Below, one piece after another: positions 1 to 7,043 of a stretch of 9,675 bases of DNA. Numbering within the stretch: position 1 is the first letter of the stretch; each line of letters starts with the position of its first letter. The notes under the pieces were generated by a model that worked only from the letters and a program-made list of their open reading frames with translations, searched no databases and had not been told where the DNA came from. The translations under genes and the position numbers were made by a program. The DNA is taken from positions 1 through 9,675 of the forward strand of contig CANIFK010000145.1 in assembly GCA_947466555.1 (NCBI GenBank), in the 5' to 3' direction. The stretch comes from Acidobacteriota bacterium. Lineage in GTDB: Bacteria > Acidobacteriota > Terriglobia > Bryobacterales > Bryobacteraceae.

Positions 1-1
1 G

Positions 2-1084
2 CGCGTCCCCGTCACCGGTGGCCCCGCAGCCCCCATCACCACCGAAAAACGCCTCATCGCCGGCTTGGATTGGGCTGAAGACGGCTCCCACCTCCTCGTC
101 GCCATGTCCCGCGGCGAAGAGCCCCGCAGCCTCTGGCGTGTCCATCCCGACCACGGCATTCTCGGCCGTGTCGCCGAAGTCGGCATCGGCCTCCTCGCCC
201 CCGCCGTCGCCCGAAAAGGGAGTCGCCTGGCCTACACCACCCGCCTCTCGGATACCAACCTCTGGCGAGCCGATATCGGGGGCGCCAGCCGCGCCCTCAC
301 CACGTCCATTCAAATGGATACCGGCCCCCAAATCTCGCCCGACGGCAAGTGGATCGCCTTCCGCAGCAATCGCAGCGGCTTCGATGAACTCTGGGTCTCC
401 GCCAGCGACGGTTCCAGCCTCCACAAAGTAACCGCCATGAACGGTCCCACCACCGGCAGCGCCCGCTGGTCCCCCGACGGCACTCGCCTCCTGCTCGACT
501 CCCGCCCCGATGGCAACGGCGACATCTTCGTCGTCCCCGTCCAGGGCGGCACGCCCCAACCGCTCACCCGCGACAAGTCCAACGAAGTCCTGCCCAGCTG
601 GTCCCCCGACGGTGCTCACGTCTATTTCACCAGCGACCGGTCCGGCGCCTGGGAAGTCTTTCGCATCCCCGCCGACGGCGGCACCGCCGAGCAGATCACC
701 CACACCGGCGCCTCCGCCGGCTTCGTCTCGCCCGACGGCAAATATCTCTACTACGTGAAGCGCTCCGGCGCCGGCGGCGTCTGGCGCCTGCCCCTCCAAG
801 GCACCGCCACGGAGGAGCAGATGGCGCCATTACCGACCAACCTTTGGGGCCAGTGGGCCCTCGGTCCAAAGGGCTTGTACTACGCCGTCTTCGGCGCCCC
901 CGGCGAACGCGCCATCCGCCGCCGCGACCTCGCCACCGGCGCCATTCGCGACGTCGTCAAGCTCGACCGTCTACCCGTCCAGTTCGACAGCGGCATGAGC
1001 ATCGCGCCCGACGAATCCTGGCTCTGCTGGTCCCAGCTCGACGCCGCCGGTAGCGACATCTACCTCGTCGAAAACTTCCGCTAA
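2..1084 (+). CDS. TolB/PD40-type beta-propeller protein, C-terminal part
   Basis: The reading frame is open from the left edge (first full codon at position 2) to TAA at 1082-1084, so the N-terminus is outside the window. An internal TTG at 65 has no sign of being the real start. The 360 visible residues consist of about eight blade repeats. The clearest carry the PD40 signature: SPDGKWIAFRSNRSG, SPDGTRLLLDSRPDG, SPDGAHVYFTSDRSG and SPDGKYLYYVKRSG. Such propellers usually bind proteins or ligands. In Acidobacteriota, propellers ending in ...LVENFR, as here, are commonly the C-terminal sensor half of winged-helix (CadC-like) regulators or of Ser/Thr kinases. Which fusion this is cannot be seen, and there is no membrane segment in the visible part. 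The gene converges on the SYLF gene. Fold assignment is firm; function is not. Confidence 0.85.
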   Translation, partial: RVPVTGGPAAPITTEKRLIAGLDWAEDGSHLLVAMSRGEEPRSLWRVHPDHGILGRVAEVGIGLLAPAVARKGSRLAYTTRLSDTNLWRADIGGASRALTTSIQMDTGPQISPDGKWIAFRSNRSGFDELWVSASDGSSLHKVTAMNGPTTGSARWSPDGTRLLLDSRPDGNGDIFVVPVQGGTPQPLTRDKSNEVLPSWSPDGAHVYFTSDRSGAWEVFRIPADGGTAEQITHTGASAGFVSPDGKYLYYVKRSGAGGVWRLPLQGTATEEQMAPLPTNLWGQWALGPKGLYYAVFGAPGERAIRRRDLATGAIRDVVKLDRLPVQFDSGMSIAPDESWLCWSQLDAAGSDIYLVENFR

Positions 1085-1124
1085 AAATCAGGGACCGCAA
1101 TTACCGAAACCGTCCTACTCCATG

Positions 1125-1162
1125 AAAAAGCCCACCCGGGGCCGCAAAGACCCCGGGTGGGC
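1125..1162 (-). terminator. Intrinsic terminator of the apbE-hemE-hemG-SYLF unit
   Basis: There is a perfect 12-bp inverted repeat: GCCCACCCGGGG at 1130-1141 and its exact complement at 1151-1162, with a 9-nt loop. Read on the minus strand, the hairpin is followed directly by five T residues (A run at 1125-1129). It lies 23 nt past the SYLF stop codon, so it fits a Rho-independent terminator for the minus-strand unit. On the plus strand no T run follows the stem, so any effect on the converging PD40 gene would be weaker. Confidence 0.9.
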
Positions 1163-1184
1163 ACGGGCGAACTAAACTAAAAAA

Positions 1185-1859
1185 CTACTTACCCTTACGC
1201 GAAGAATACTTGCTCAGCAGGCCCAGCAACTTGCCCGCCGAAGCCGGCGCCGGCGTCGTACCAAACACGATGTCCACGTTCTTCATCTTCGAACCATACA
1301 GCGCCTTGATCGAGTCCTCATCCTCACGCATCGTGCTGCCTTTCAAAGAAACGCCCGCAAACGCGCCACGCGACCGGGACCACGACAGAATCTCCGCCCG
1401 CATCGTCGCATCCGTCTCCGCCGAAGACGTCCGGCCCACCGGACCAGCCGCCGCCATCGCCTCTCCGCCAACAGTAAACTTGCTCTTCTCAAACAAACGC
1501 TTCGCGCCGCGTTCGTTCATCACCAGCATCACCACGTCCGTCTCCGAACCGCCGATCTGGAACCCGATGCTGCCGCCTTCCACCTTCACCGCGCCCGGAG
1601 CGCCCCAGCCGCCGCCGCTCTTCCGGCACGTCACAAACCCGCGCCCGTACTTGCCGCCCACAATGAAGGCGCCGCTCTTCACACCCGGAACCACAATCGC
1701 GCACTCCGCCTTATCCAGCAGGTCCTGCGGAATCGACTTGTCCTTGGTGTCCATGATTTCCTGCAACACCGCACCCGCTTCTTCCAACCGGGCCGCGTGC
1801 GGATTATTCGTCTGTGCCAACAAGGGCACCGTCAAGAGCAAAGGTAATACGTGCTTCAT
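1185..1859 (-). CDS. Exported SYLF-domain (Ysc84/DUF500) lipid-binding protein
   Basis: This is a 224-residue protein with an N-terminal hydrophobic segment (MKHVLPLLLTVPLLA, then QTNN) that looks like a Sec signal peptide, so it is probably periplasmic. The mature part matches the SYLF domain: IPQDLLDKAECAIVVPGVK at about 43-61, the G-rich GGKYGRGFVTCR at 68-79, FTVGGEAMAAAGPVGR at 128-143, and ILSWSRSRGAFAGVSLKGS at 157-175. SYLF domains of eukaryotic Ysc84/SH3YL1 bind phosphoinositides; the bacterial secreted versions have no agreed function. I prefer the ATG at 1859 over the in-frame ATG at 1868. AGTAGG at about 1870-1875 sits roughly 10 nt before the former but touches the latter, and 1859 gives a cleaner signal peptide. 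It lies 49 nt after hemG on the same strand with a terminator behind it, so it is probably the last gene of the unit. Confidence 0.9.
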   Translation of the reverse strand: MKHVLPLLLTVPLLAQTNNPHAARLEEAGAVLQEIMDTKDKSIPQDLLDKAECAIVVPGVKSGAFIVGGKYGRGFVTCRKSGGGWGAPGAVKVEGGSIGFQIGGSETDVVMLVMNERGAKRLFEKSKFTVGGEAMAAAGPVGRTSSAETDATMRAEILSWSRSRGAFAGVSLKGSTMREDEDSIKALYGSKMKNVDIVFGTTPAPASAGKLLGLLSKYSSRKGK

Positions 1860-1908
1860 AGTAACCATACCTACTAGAAGACCAAATGCCGCAACAGGTT
1901 ACAACTAA

Positions 1909-3258
1909 CTACAGTCCCGCCACCGCCGCCTTCGCCCCGCGGATACAATCCGGAATCCCAATCCCCTCATACGCATTCCCCGCCAAATGCAGCCCCGGGT
2001 GCTTCCCGGCTAACTCCCGGATCTCCGCCACCCGCGCCCGATGGCCTAATCCGTACTGCGCCATCGCCCCTGTCCACCGCGTGACCCGCGTAAACATTGG
2101 CATCTTCGTCAATCCCACCAGGTCTTTCAACTCCGCCAGCACGTCCCGGATCAGGTCCGCCTCCGGCACATCAATCGCCGCCCCGCCCAGAAAACACCGC
2201 AGCAGCGCCTTCGCCGGCGGCACCCGGTGATCGAACTTCGTCTTCACATAGGTGCAGGCCGCCATCCGCCGCCGCTCCACCTTCGGAACCAGGAACCCGA
2301 ACCCGTTGATCTTGCCCTCAACATCGGCCTGCTCATAACCCAGCGCCAACGTCACCGACGAGTTATAGCGAACCGCACTCAACAACTCCGCCAGCCGCTC
2401 ATCCACCGGCCCCAGGACCCGTCCCGCCGCCGTCGCCGGGCAGCACACAAACACATGCTCGGCGTAGATCTTCTCTTTCTTCAGCTCAATCTCGTACCCG
2501 AAATTCGCCTTCCGGATCGCCACAGCCTCGCCCTGCACCCGGTCCATTTTGTCCGCCAACTGGCAAACAATGGCCTGCGTCAACTGTTCCATCCCGCCCT
2601 TCAGCGTCCGGAACAACGGCCCCGCCGGCGCCTGCTTCGCCCGCTGTGCCCGCATCACCAGCGTGCCCTTCGTCAGGCTCCCGTACTTCTTCTCCATGCT
2701 GACGAACATCTCCAGCACCGCGTCCGCGCTCAGCTCCTCCGGGTCCCCGCCATACACGCCCGCCAGCAGCGGCTCGGCCAGATAGTCCACCGCCTCTTGC
2801 CCGTAGTGCTCCCGCACCAACTGGGCCACGCTCCGCTCCGGCGGGTTCTCCACCGGGCTCCGGAAATACTCCAGCCCCATCTTGATCTTCGTGCCCCAGC
2901 TGAACAGCGGGCTCTTCACCATGGGCATGATCTGCGTCGGCACCATCATCATCAGTCCGTCGGGCATCGGCACCAGTTGCCCGCCCTTCACAATCGACGT
3001 CACCCGTTGGTGGTCGTTGCTGCCAATGACGTCCGCCTCCAAGCCCAGCTCGCGGATCAGGTCCATCGCCGCCGGCTTCGACGCCAGGAAGCTGTCCGGC
3101 CCGCCCTCCACCAGGCAGCCCTCCACGTGGTCCGTGCGGATCACCCCGCCCAGCCGCGTCTCCCGCTCAATCAGCACCGGCCGGTGCCCGGCTTTCGCCA
3201 GGTACCAGCACGCTGCCAATCCGGTTATGCCACCGCCAATGACGACATGGGAGGGCAA
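1909..3258 (-). CDS. hemG: Oxygen-dependent protoporphyrinogen/coproporphyrinogen oxidase, HemY type
   Basis: This 449-residue flavoprotein has the usual family length and oxidises a porphyrinogen to the porphyrin late in haem synthesis, using FAD and O2. The dinucleotide-binding motif is at the N-terminus (VVIGGGITGLAACWYLAKAG, ending with acidic E31), followed by RLGGVIRT and the family motif EGGPDSFL at 51-58. A mid-protein FRTLKGGMEQL segment is typical of the substrate domain. The C-terminal FAD motif (AGNAYEGIGIPDCIRGAKAA, about 426-445) is intact. The start is TTG at 3258, chosen because a full AGGAGG lies 8 nt upstream; the first in-frame residues already reach the FAD motif. The gene lies 12 nt after hemE. 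It is called hemG or hemY depending on convention. Whether the physiological product is protoporphyrin or coproporphyrin III (CgoX activity) cannot be told without the rest of the pathway. Confidence 0.95.
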   Translation of the reverse strand: MPSHVVIGGGITGLAACWYLAKAGHRPVLIERETRLGGVIRTDHVEGCLVEGGPDSFLASKPAAMDLIRELGLEADVIGSNDHQRVTSIVKGGQLVPMPDGLMMMVPTQIMPMVKSPLFSWGTKIKMGLEYFRSPVENPPERSVAQLVREHYGQEAVDYLAEPLLAGVYGGDPEELSADAVLEMFVSMEKKYGSLTKGTLVMRAQRAKQAPAGPLFRTLKGGMEQLTQAIVCQLADKMDRVQGEAVAIRKANFGYEIELKKEKIYAEHVFVCCPATAAGRVLGPVDERLAELLSAVRYNSSVTLALGYEQADVEGKINGFGFLVPKVERRRMAACTYVKTKFDHRVPPAKALLRCFLGGAAIDVPEADLIRDVLAELKDLVGLTKMPMFTRVTRWTGAMAQYGLGHRARVAEIRELAGKHPGLHLAGNAYEGIGIPDCIRGAKAAVAGL

Positions 3259-3266
3259 AGGGTCAC

Positions 3267-3272
3267 CCTCCT
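3267..3272 (-). promoter_or_regulatory. Ribosome binding site of hemG, overlapping the hemE stop
   Basis: On the minus strand AGGAGG starts inside the TAG stop codon of hemE (3273-3271) and ends 8 nt before the TTG at 3258. This full-consensus site decides the hemG start and implies that ribosomes ending hemE translation can re-initiate on hemG. Confidence 0.8.
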
Positions 3273-4308
3273 ACGGGCGGAATTCGCGGACAATCTGCAC
3301 GGTCGCCTTCACGTTCTCCACCGGCGTCTCCGGCAGAATCCCGTGGCCCAGGTTGAAGATGTGCCCCGGCCGTGTTCCCGTGCGCTTCAACAACTCGTGG
3401 ATCTTCGCCTTCAACTCCGGTAGCGGAGCAAACAGCGCCACCGGGTCCAGGTTCCCCTGCACCGCCGAACGGTAGCTGATGTCCATCCACGCCTGGTCGA
3501 TGTTCACGCGCCAGTCCACGCCCATCACGTCGCCGCCGGCCGCGTGCAGTTCCCGGAAGAACCCGGAAGCGCCCGTGCCGAAGTGGATCACCGGTACGCC
3601 CGTCGAACGGATACGCTCGATCAACGCCCGCGAATACGGCGCCACGTAGCGGACGTAGTCGTCAGGAGACAACGCGCCCACCCAGCTGTCAAACACCTGG
3701 ATCGCTCGCGCGCCATTGGCCACTTGCATGATCGCGAACGGCCCCAGCACGTCGACGATCTTGCCCATCAGCCGGCGCCACAACGTCTCGTCGGTGTACA
3801 TCAGCCGCTTGGTTTGCAGGTAGTTCTTGGACGGCCCGCCTTCAATCATGTAGCTCGCCAGCGTGAACGGCGCGCCCGTGAAACCAATCACCGGCACCTT
3901 GCCCGCCAGCGCCCGCGTCACCAGCTGGATCGACTCGCCCACGTAGCCCAAATCGTCCGTGTTCGAAATCGACAGCGAATCGACATCGTTGGAATCTCGC
4001 ACCGGGTTGTCGATGTGCGGACCCTCGCCCGCACGGAACTCCAGCTTCAGCCCCATCGGCTCCACCGGCAATAGCAGGTCGGCAAAGATGATCGCCGCGT
4101 CCACGTCCAGAATCTCCACCGGCTGCAGCGTCACTTCCGCGGCCAGGTCTGGCCGTTTGCAGATCTCAAGGATCGAGTTCTTCGCCCGGATGTCACGGTA
4201 CGGCTTCAGGTACCGGCCCGCCTGCCGCATAAACCACACTGGTCGCACGTCAGTCGGACGGCGACGGCAAGCATCAAGAAATCGGCTGCTCATTGGAGCC
4301 ACGCGCAT
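3271..4308 (-). CDS. hemE: Uroporphyrinogen decarboxylase
   Basis: This 345-residue cytosolic enzyme decarboxylates the four acetate side chains of uroporphyrinogen III to give coproporphyrinogen III. The signature PVWFMRQAGRYL is at 23-34. The residues matching the human active site are all present: R28 and R32, D77 (FADLLL), Y153 (ASYMIEGG), S208 (FDSW) and H322 (NLGHG). The frame stays open upstream to 4425, but those residues do not resemble the family. ATG 4308 has GGGGGGAGG four nt before it and overlaps the apbE end by 19 nt. The in-frame ATG at 4293 (MSSRFLDACRRRP) makes an ATGA overlap with the apbE stop and matches typical family N-termini, but has no clear ribosome site. Either start leaves the enzyme complete. 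hemG follows after 12 nt, so the two consecutive pathway genes are probably co-translated. Confidence 0.97.
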   Translation of the reverse strand: MRVAPMSSRFLDACRRRPTDVRPVWFMRQAGRYLKPYRDIRAKNSILEICKRPDLAAEVTLQPVEILDVDAAIIFADLLLPVEPMGLKLEFRAGEGPHIDNPVRDSNDVDSLSISNTDDLGYVGESIQLVTRALAGKVPVIGFTGAPFTLASYMIEGGPSKNYLQTKRLMYTDETLWRRLMGKIVDVLGPFAIMQVANGARAIQVFDSWVGALSPDDYVRYVAPYSRALIERIRSTGVPVIHFGTGASGFFRELHAAGGDVMGVDWRVNIDQAWMDISYRSAVQGNLDPVALFAPLPELKAKIHELLKRTGTRPGHIFNLGHGILPETPVENVKATVQIVREFRP

Positions 4309-5288
4309 TGGGCCTCCCCCCGGTCTTCGCACAGAAACGCACGAAACCCGATCGGTAAATGTTTCGCCGCCCACTGGCGGCCTTGGATATAGGTTGGTTT
4401 TGTCCACGCCTCGGAATCGATGCACCGCGGCGCTACAACAGAGACGGAGTACATGCCCTGCGACGGATAGCCCGTACGCGGGTCCATGATGTGCGAATAG
4501 ATTCGCTTCCCCACCTGAAAGAACTTCTCGTAGTTGCCCGAAGTCGACATGGACTGATTCTTCAGGTACAACTCGGCCACATGCTTTTCCCCGTGGCGCG
4601 GATCACGGATCACTACTTTCCATCCGCGCGGTTCGTCCGGCGGTGTATTGATCCCATACATCGAACTGCCCCCGGCGTTGATCAACGCCCCCGACACGCC
4701 CCCGGACTTCAAGATCTCCACCATCCGGTCCACCGCATACCCCTTGCCGATCCCGCCGGGATCGATCTCGAGGCCGTCTCGTTCAAATCGGACTGTGCGT
4801 GTCGTGGTCTGCAAGGAAAGATTCTTATAGCCCGTCCGGGCCAAAGCGGTTCGCACTTCCGACCGGTGCGGCATGCGGCCGGAACCCTTGTAGAATCCCC
4901 AAACCCGCATCAGCGGTCCCACCGTGATGTCGAATGTACCTTCGCTCTGTTCGCTGTACCGCACGCAAGCCGCCAACAGGTCAAACAGTTCCTGGCTGAC
5001 AACCACGCCACGGCCCGCGGCGCTTCGGTTCACTGTGCTCCACTCGCTCCCAGGCCGGTAATTCGATAGCATCCGGTCCAGGCGGCGAGCCTCTTCCAAC
5101 GCCGATTCAACAGCGGCCGCCAGGTTTCCGCGGTCACTGCCCCACGCGGCGATCGAAAAGGTGGAGCCCATCGCATCTACGCTGGATTCGTAGCGGATCG
5201 GGGGGTCCGCCGCATAGGCCAACGCGGTTGCTAGTATCCAAACTAGCACACCAAACCGTATTTTTCGGCGAAAAAAAGGCGAAATCAC
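4290..5288 (-). CDS. apbE: ApbE-family FAD:protein FMN transferase, exported, variant metal site
   Basis: ApbE enzymes move FMN from FAD onto a Thr/Ser of periplasmic or membrane redox proteins, using Mg2+. Family landmarks are in order: MGSTFSI (40-46), EARRLDRMLSNYRPGSEWSTVN (66-87), SEGTFDITVGPLMRVWGF (115-132), EIDPGGIGKGYAVDRM (174-189), NAGGSSM (204-210), SMSTSGNYEKFF (246-257) and HIMDPRTGYP (266-275). The C-terminal metal motif is unusual: E293 and K297 stand where most ApbE proteins have Asp and Thr. I place the start at GTG 5288 because it gives a good signal peptide (basic FFRRKIR, hydrophobic core, AYA before ADPP); there is no lipobox Cys. An in-frame TTG at 5345 would add 19 hydrophilic residues before it. 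The GTG has no clear ribosome site, so the start is uncertain. It is the first gene of the minus-strand unit. No flavin-acceptor protein is encoded in the window. Confidence 0.9.
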   Translation of the reverse strand: MISPFFRRKIRFGVLVWILATALAYAADPPIRYESSVDAMGSTFSIAAWGSDRGNLAAAVESALEEARRLDRMLSNYRPGSEWSTVNRSAAGRGVVVSQELFDLLAACVRYSEQSEGTFDITVGPLMRVWGFYKGSGRMPHRSEVRTALARTGYKNLSLQTTTRTVRFERDGLEIDPGGIGKGYAVDRMVEILKSGGVSGALINAGGSSMYGINTPPDEPRGWKVVIRDPRHGEKHVAELYLKNQSMSTSGNYEKFFQVGKRIYSHIMDPRTGYPSQGMYSVSVVAPRCIDSEAWTKPTYIQGRQWAAKHLPIGFRAFLCEDRGEAQCAWLQ

Positions 5289-5382
5289 AGTAAAGTAAAC
5301 AGTTTTCCGCGGCTCGCAAGTGCCGCTTCCCCTACAACTTACCAATTACCCCTAAATCCTGTCACTCGATTCTTTAGCACCG

Positions 5383-5410
5383 TTCACTTCCGGACGGTAT
5401 CTGATATGCT
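5383..5410 (+). promoter_or_regulatory. Candidate sigma-70-type promoter for the radical SAM gene
   Basis: TTCACT (5383-5388) and TATGCT (5405-5410) are 16 nt apart, each matching the -35 or -10 consensus at four of six bases. They lie in the relatively AT-rich divergent region about 50 nt before the start at 5460. No similarly good promoter was found on the minus strand for apbE. This is a weak pattern match only. Confidence 0.3.
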
Positions 5411-5415
5411 CAGAT
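5399..5415. repeat. Short inverted repeat in the divergent intergenic region
   Basis: ATCTGA (5399-5404) and TCAGAT (5410-5415) are perfect complements separated by 5 nt. The site covers the candidate -10 element of the plus-strand promoter, so it could be an operator for a dimeric regulator. It is short enough to arise by chance. Confidence 0.35.
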
Positions 5416-5441
5416 GTTGCCGTTGTCAACCCGATCACGGG

Positions 5442-5451
5442 AAGGAAGAGG
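5442..5451 (+). promoter_or_regulatory. Ribosome binding site deciding the radical SAM start
   Basis: The purine-rich AAGGAAGAGG ends 8 nt before ATG 5460. The earlier in-frame ATG at 5406 has no such site, so 5460 is the supported start. Confidence 0.75.
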
Positions 5452-5459
5452 TTCATTGG

Positions 5460-7007
5460 ATGCGTGTTCACCTGGTAAATCCGAGTGACTCGTCGTTTGG
5501 TATTGGCGTAATTACACCCCGGTGGCTGTACGTCCTTGCTGCGGCGACTCCCGCCAAGTATGGCGATCCGATCATTACTGACGAAACCCTGGAACAGCTG
5601 GACTTTAACAATGTCCAGAAGGGTGACATCGTCGGCATCGGTATCCATACCGGCAACGCCCTCCGGGGCATGTCGGTCGGCCGGCAGTGCCGTGAACGCG
5701 GCGCCATCGTCGTCTACGGCGGTGTGCACCCTACGCTCTACCCCGATGAAGCCCTCGAGTTCGGCGCCGCCCACGTGGTGGTCAAGGGCGACGGCGACGT
5801 GGTCTGGGGCCAGGTGCTCGAAGACATCGGCAACGGCTGCGCCAAACAGATTTACGACGGCGGCCGCATCGGTGGCAAACAGTTTCTCCCGGCTCGCTGG
5901 GATCTCGCCGGTCGCGACAAGTACATGTGGGCCTCCGTCCAGACCGTCCGCGGCTGCCCCAAGCACTGCTCGTTCTGCTCCGTGTGGCGTACCGATGGCC
6001 AGAAGCCGCGCCAACGCGAAGCCGATATCGTCATCGAAGAAATCGTCCAGCTCCGCCGCATGGGCTACCGCTTCATCGCCCTCGCCGACGACAACTTCTA
6101 CCCGGTCACCAACACCGACATCATGCTTGCTGAAAAGCAGGGCAATGTCGCCCGCGTCGCCGAACTGAAAGCCATTCGCGAAGAGCGCTTCGACCTGATG
6201 GCCAAGCTCGCCATGCTCCCCAAGGACATGGTGTTCTTCACCCAGATCACCATGGAAGCCGGCGAAGACACCGAGTTCCTGGTGGCCATGAAGAAGGCCC
6301 ACATCCTAGGCGCGCTCATCGGCGTCGAGTCGGTCACCGAAGAAGGCCTGAAGGCTGTGTTCAAGGACTTCAACAAGGCCGGCGATTCGCTCGCCACCCG
6401 CCTGAAGACCTTCCGCGCCCACGGCGTTCACGTCCTCGGCAGCTTCATCTTTGGCTTGCCGACGGACCGCGAAGACACCTTCGCCGCCACCGCCGCTCTC
6501 GCCAAGGCCGCCGACCTCACCTTCGCCCAGTTCGTCATGCTCACGCCGTTCCCCGGAACCGTGGACTTCGAACGCTGGGAAAAGGGCTTGGGTGACAACA
6601 TCCCCAAGATCAACGGCACCCCCATCAGCCGCTACTGGCTGATCCCCCACGAGATCCGGCCGAAGATGTTCACCCCCCACCCCACCATGAGCTCGGAAGA
6701 CCTCCGCGCCCGGACGCAGGGCGTGTGGGACAAGTTCTACGACCTCAAGGAAATCTGGCAGCGCTCCAAAGTGGCGCCGACCCTGAAGGGCCGCCTGGCG
6801 TTCCTGTTCATCTCCAAGTTGTACCGGCAGATGTACGCGAACACGGGTATCTCGACGGATTCGGCTCGTCGCGAACGGGCCACCCGTATGGCGCGCCTGC
6901 TGGCCATCCCGTGCCGTAAGCTCTTCATGGCCAAGCCCATGCCGGAGCTGCAGTCCCCGGTCCAGGTGATGCGTCCGGCTTCCACTCTGGTTTCGATCGG
7001 CGACTAA
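5460..7007 (+). CDS. B12-binding-domain radical SAM protein of unknown substrate
   Basis: This is a 515-residue protein. Residues about 1-145 look like a cobalamin-binding Rossmann domain (IVGIGIHTGNALRG, then AIVVYGGVHPTLYPDEALEFG and VVKGDGD), as in class B radical SAM enzymes; the DxHxxG cobalt-ligand motif is absent. The 4Fe-4S motif CxxxCxxC is C166, C170 and C173 (RGCPKHCSFCSVW). Core landmarks follow: ALADDNF at 207-213, GALIGVESVTEEGLK at 284-298, VLGSFIFGLPTDREDT at 325-340 and MLTPFPGTVDFERW at 360-373. Between DDNF and the next core strand (FFTQITME, about 259) lies a charged helical insertion of about 45 residues. A basic extension of about 130 residues ends the protein. The family includes methylases and other C-C bond-forming enzymes, but I cannot name a reaction. 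The gene is divergent from apbE and 33 nt before the M81 gene on the same strand. Confidence 0.88.
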   Translation: MRVHLVNPSDSSFGIGVITPRWLYVLAAATPAKYGDPIITDETLEQLDFNNVQKGDIVGIGIHTGNALRGMSVGRQCRERGAIVVYGGVHPTLYPDEALEFGAAHVVVKGDGDVVWGQVLEDIGNGCAKQIYDGGRIGGKQFLPARWDLAGRDKYMWASVQTVRGCPKHCSFCSVWRTDGQKPRQREADIVIEEIVQLRRMGYRFIALADDNFYPVTNTDIMLAEKQGNVARVAELKAIREERFDLMAKLAMLPKDMVFFTQITMEAGEDTEFLVAMKKAHILGALIGVESVTEEGLKAVFKDFNKAGDSLATRLKTFRAHGVHVLGSFIFGLPTDREDTFAATAALAKAADLTFAQFVMLTPFPGTVDFERWEKGLGDNIPKINGTPISRYWLIPHEIRPKMFTPHPTMSSEDLRARTQGVWDKFYDLKEIWQRSKVAPTLKGRLAFLFISKLYRQMYANTGISTDSARRERATRMARLLAIPCRKLFMAKPMPELQSPVQVMRPASTLVSIGD

Positions 7008-7026
7008 GCCCGATTCCATGACAGAA

Positions 7027-7043
7027 TATGGCGAGCCGCCATG
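7027..7043 (+). other. Hairpin enclosing the M81 start codon
   Basis: ATGGCG (7028-7033) and CGCCAT (7037-7042) are perfect complements with a 3-nt AGC loop, and a U-G pair (7027/7043) can extend the stem. The stem includes the first two bases of the start codon at 7041 and the only ribosome-site-like bases (GGCGAG, 7030-7035). In mRNA it could hold the start closed. Confidence 0.5.

Noticed and set aside
1861..1902. Inverted repeat GTAACC/GGTTAC flanking the hemG-SYLF gap
   Set aside because: Six-base arms are 30 nt apart with no extension or internal structure, which is likely by chance; no good promoter was found in this gap.
2227..3423. Plus-strand open frame of 398 codons antisense to hemG and the end of hemE
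   Set aside because: Its product is a low-complexity run of Arg, His, Leu and Gln with no domain, as expected opposite a GC-rich gene. hemG on the other strand has full family motifs.
5255..5285. A/T-run-rich stretch TTTTTCGGCGAAAAAAA as a possible terminator
   Set aside because: It lies inside the apbE signal-peptide coding region and its stem is a short imperfect palindrome with no loop. It is better explained by Phe and Lys/Arg codons.
5406..5459. Upstream in-frame ATG for the radical SAM protein, adding MLRCCRC... to its N-terminus
   Set aside because: No ribosome site precedes 5406, it lies inside the candidate promoter, and ATG 5460 has a good site and a typical MRVHLVNP start. The extra cysteines are therefore probably not translated.
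5352..6302. Minus-strand open frame of 316 codons antisense to the radical SAM gene
   Set aside because: Composition is that of a mirror frame (Gly, Asp, Val, His, Ala) with no motif; the radical SAM signature on the plus strand explains the region.
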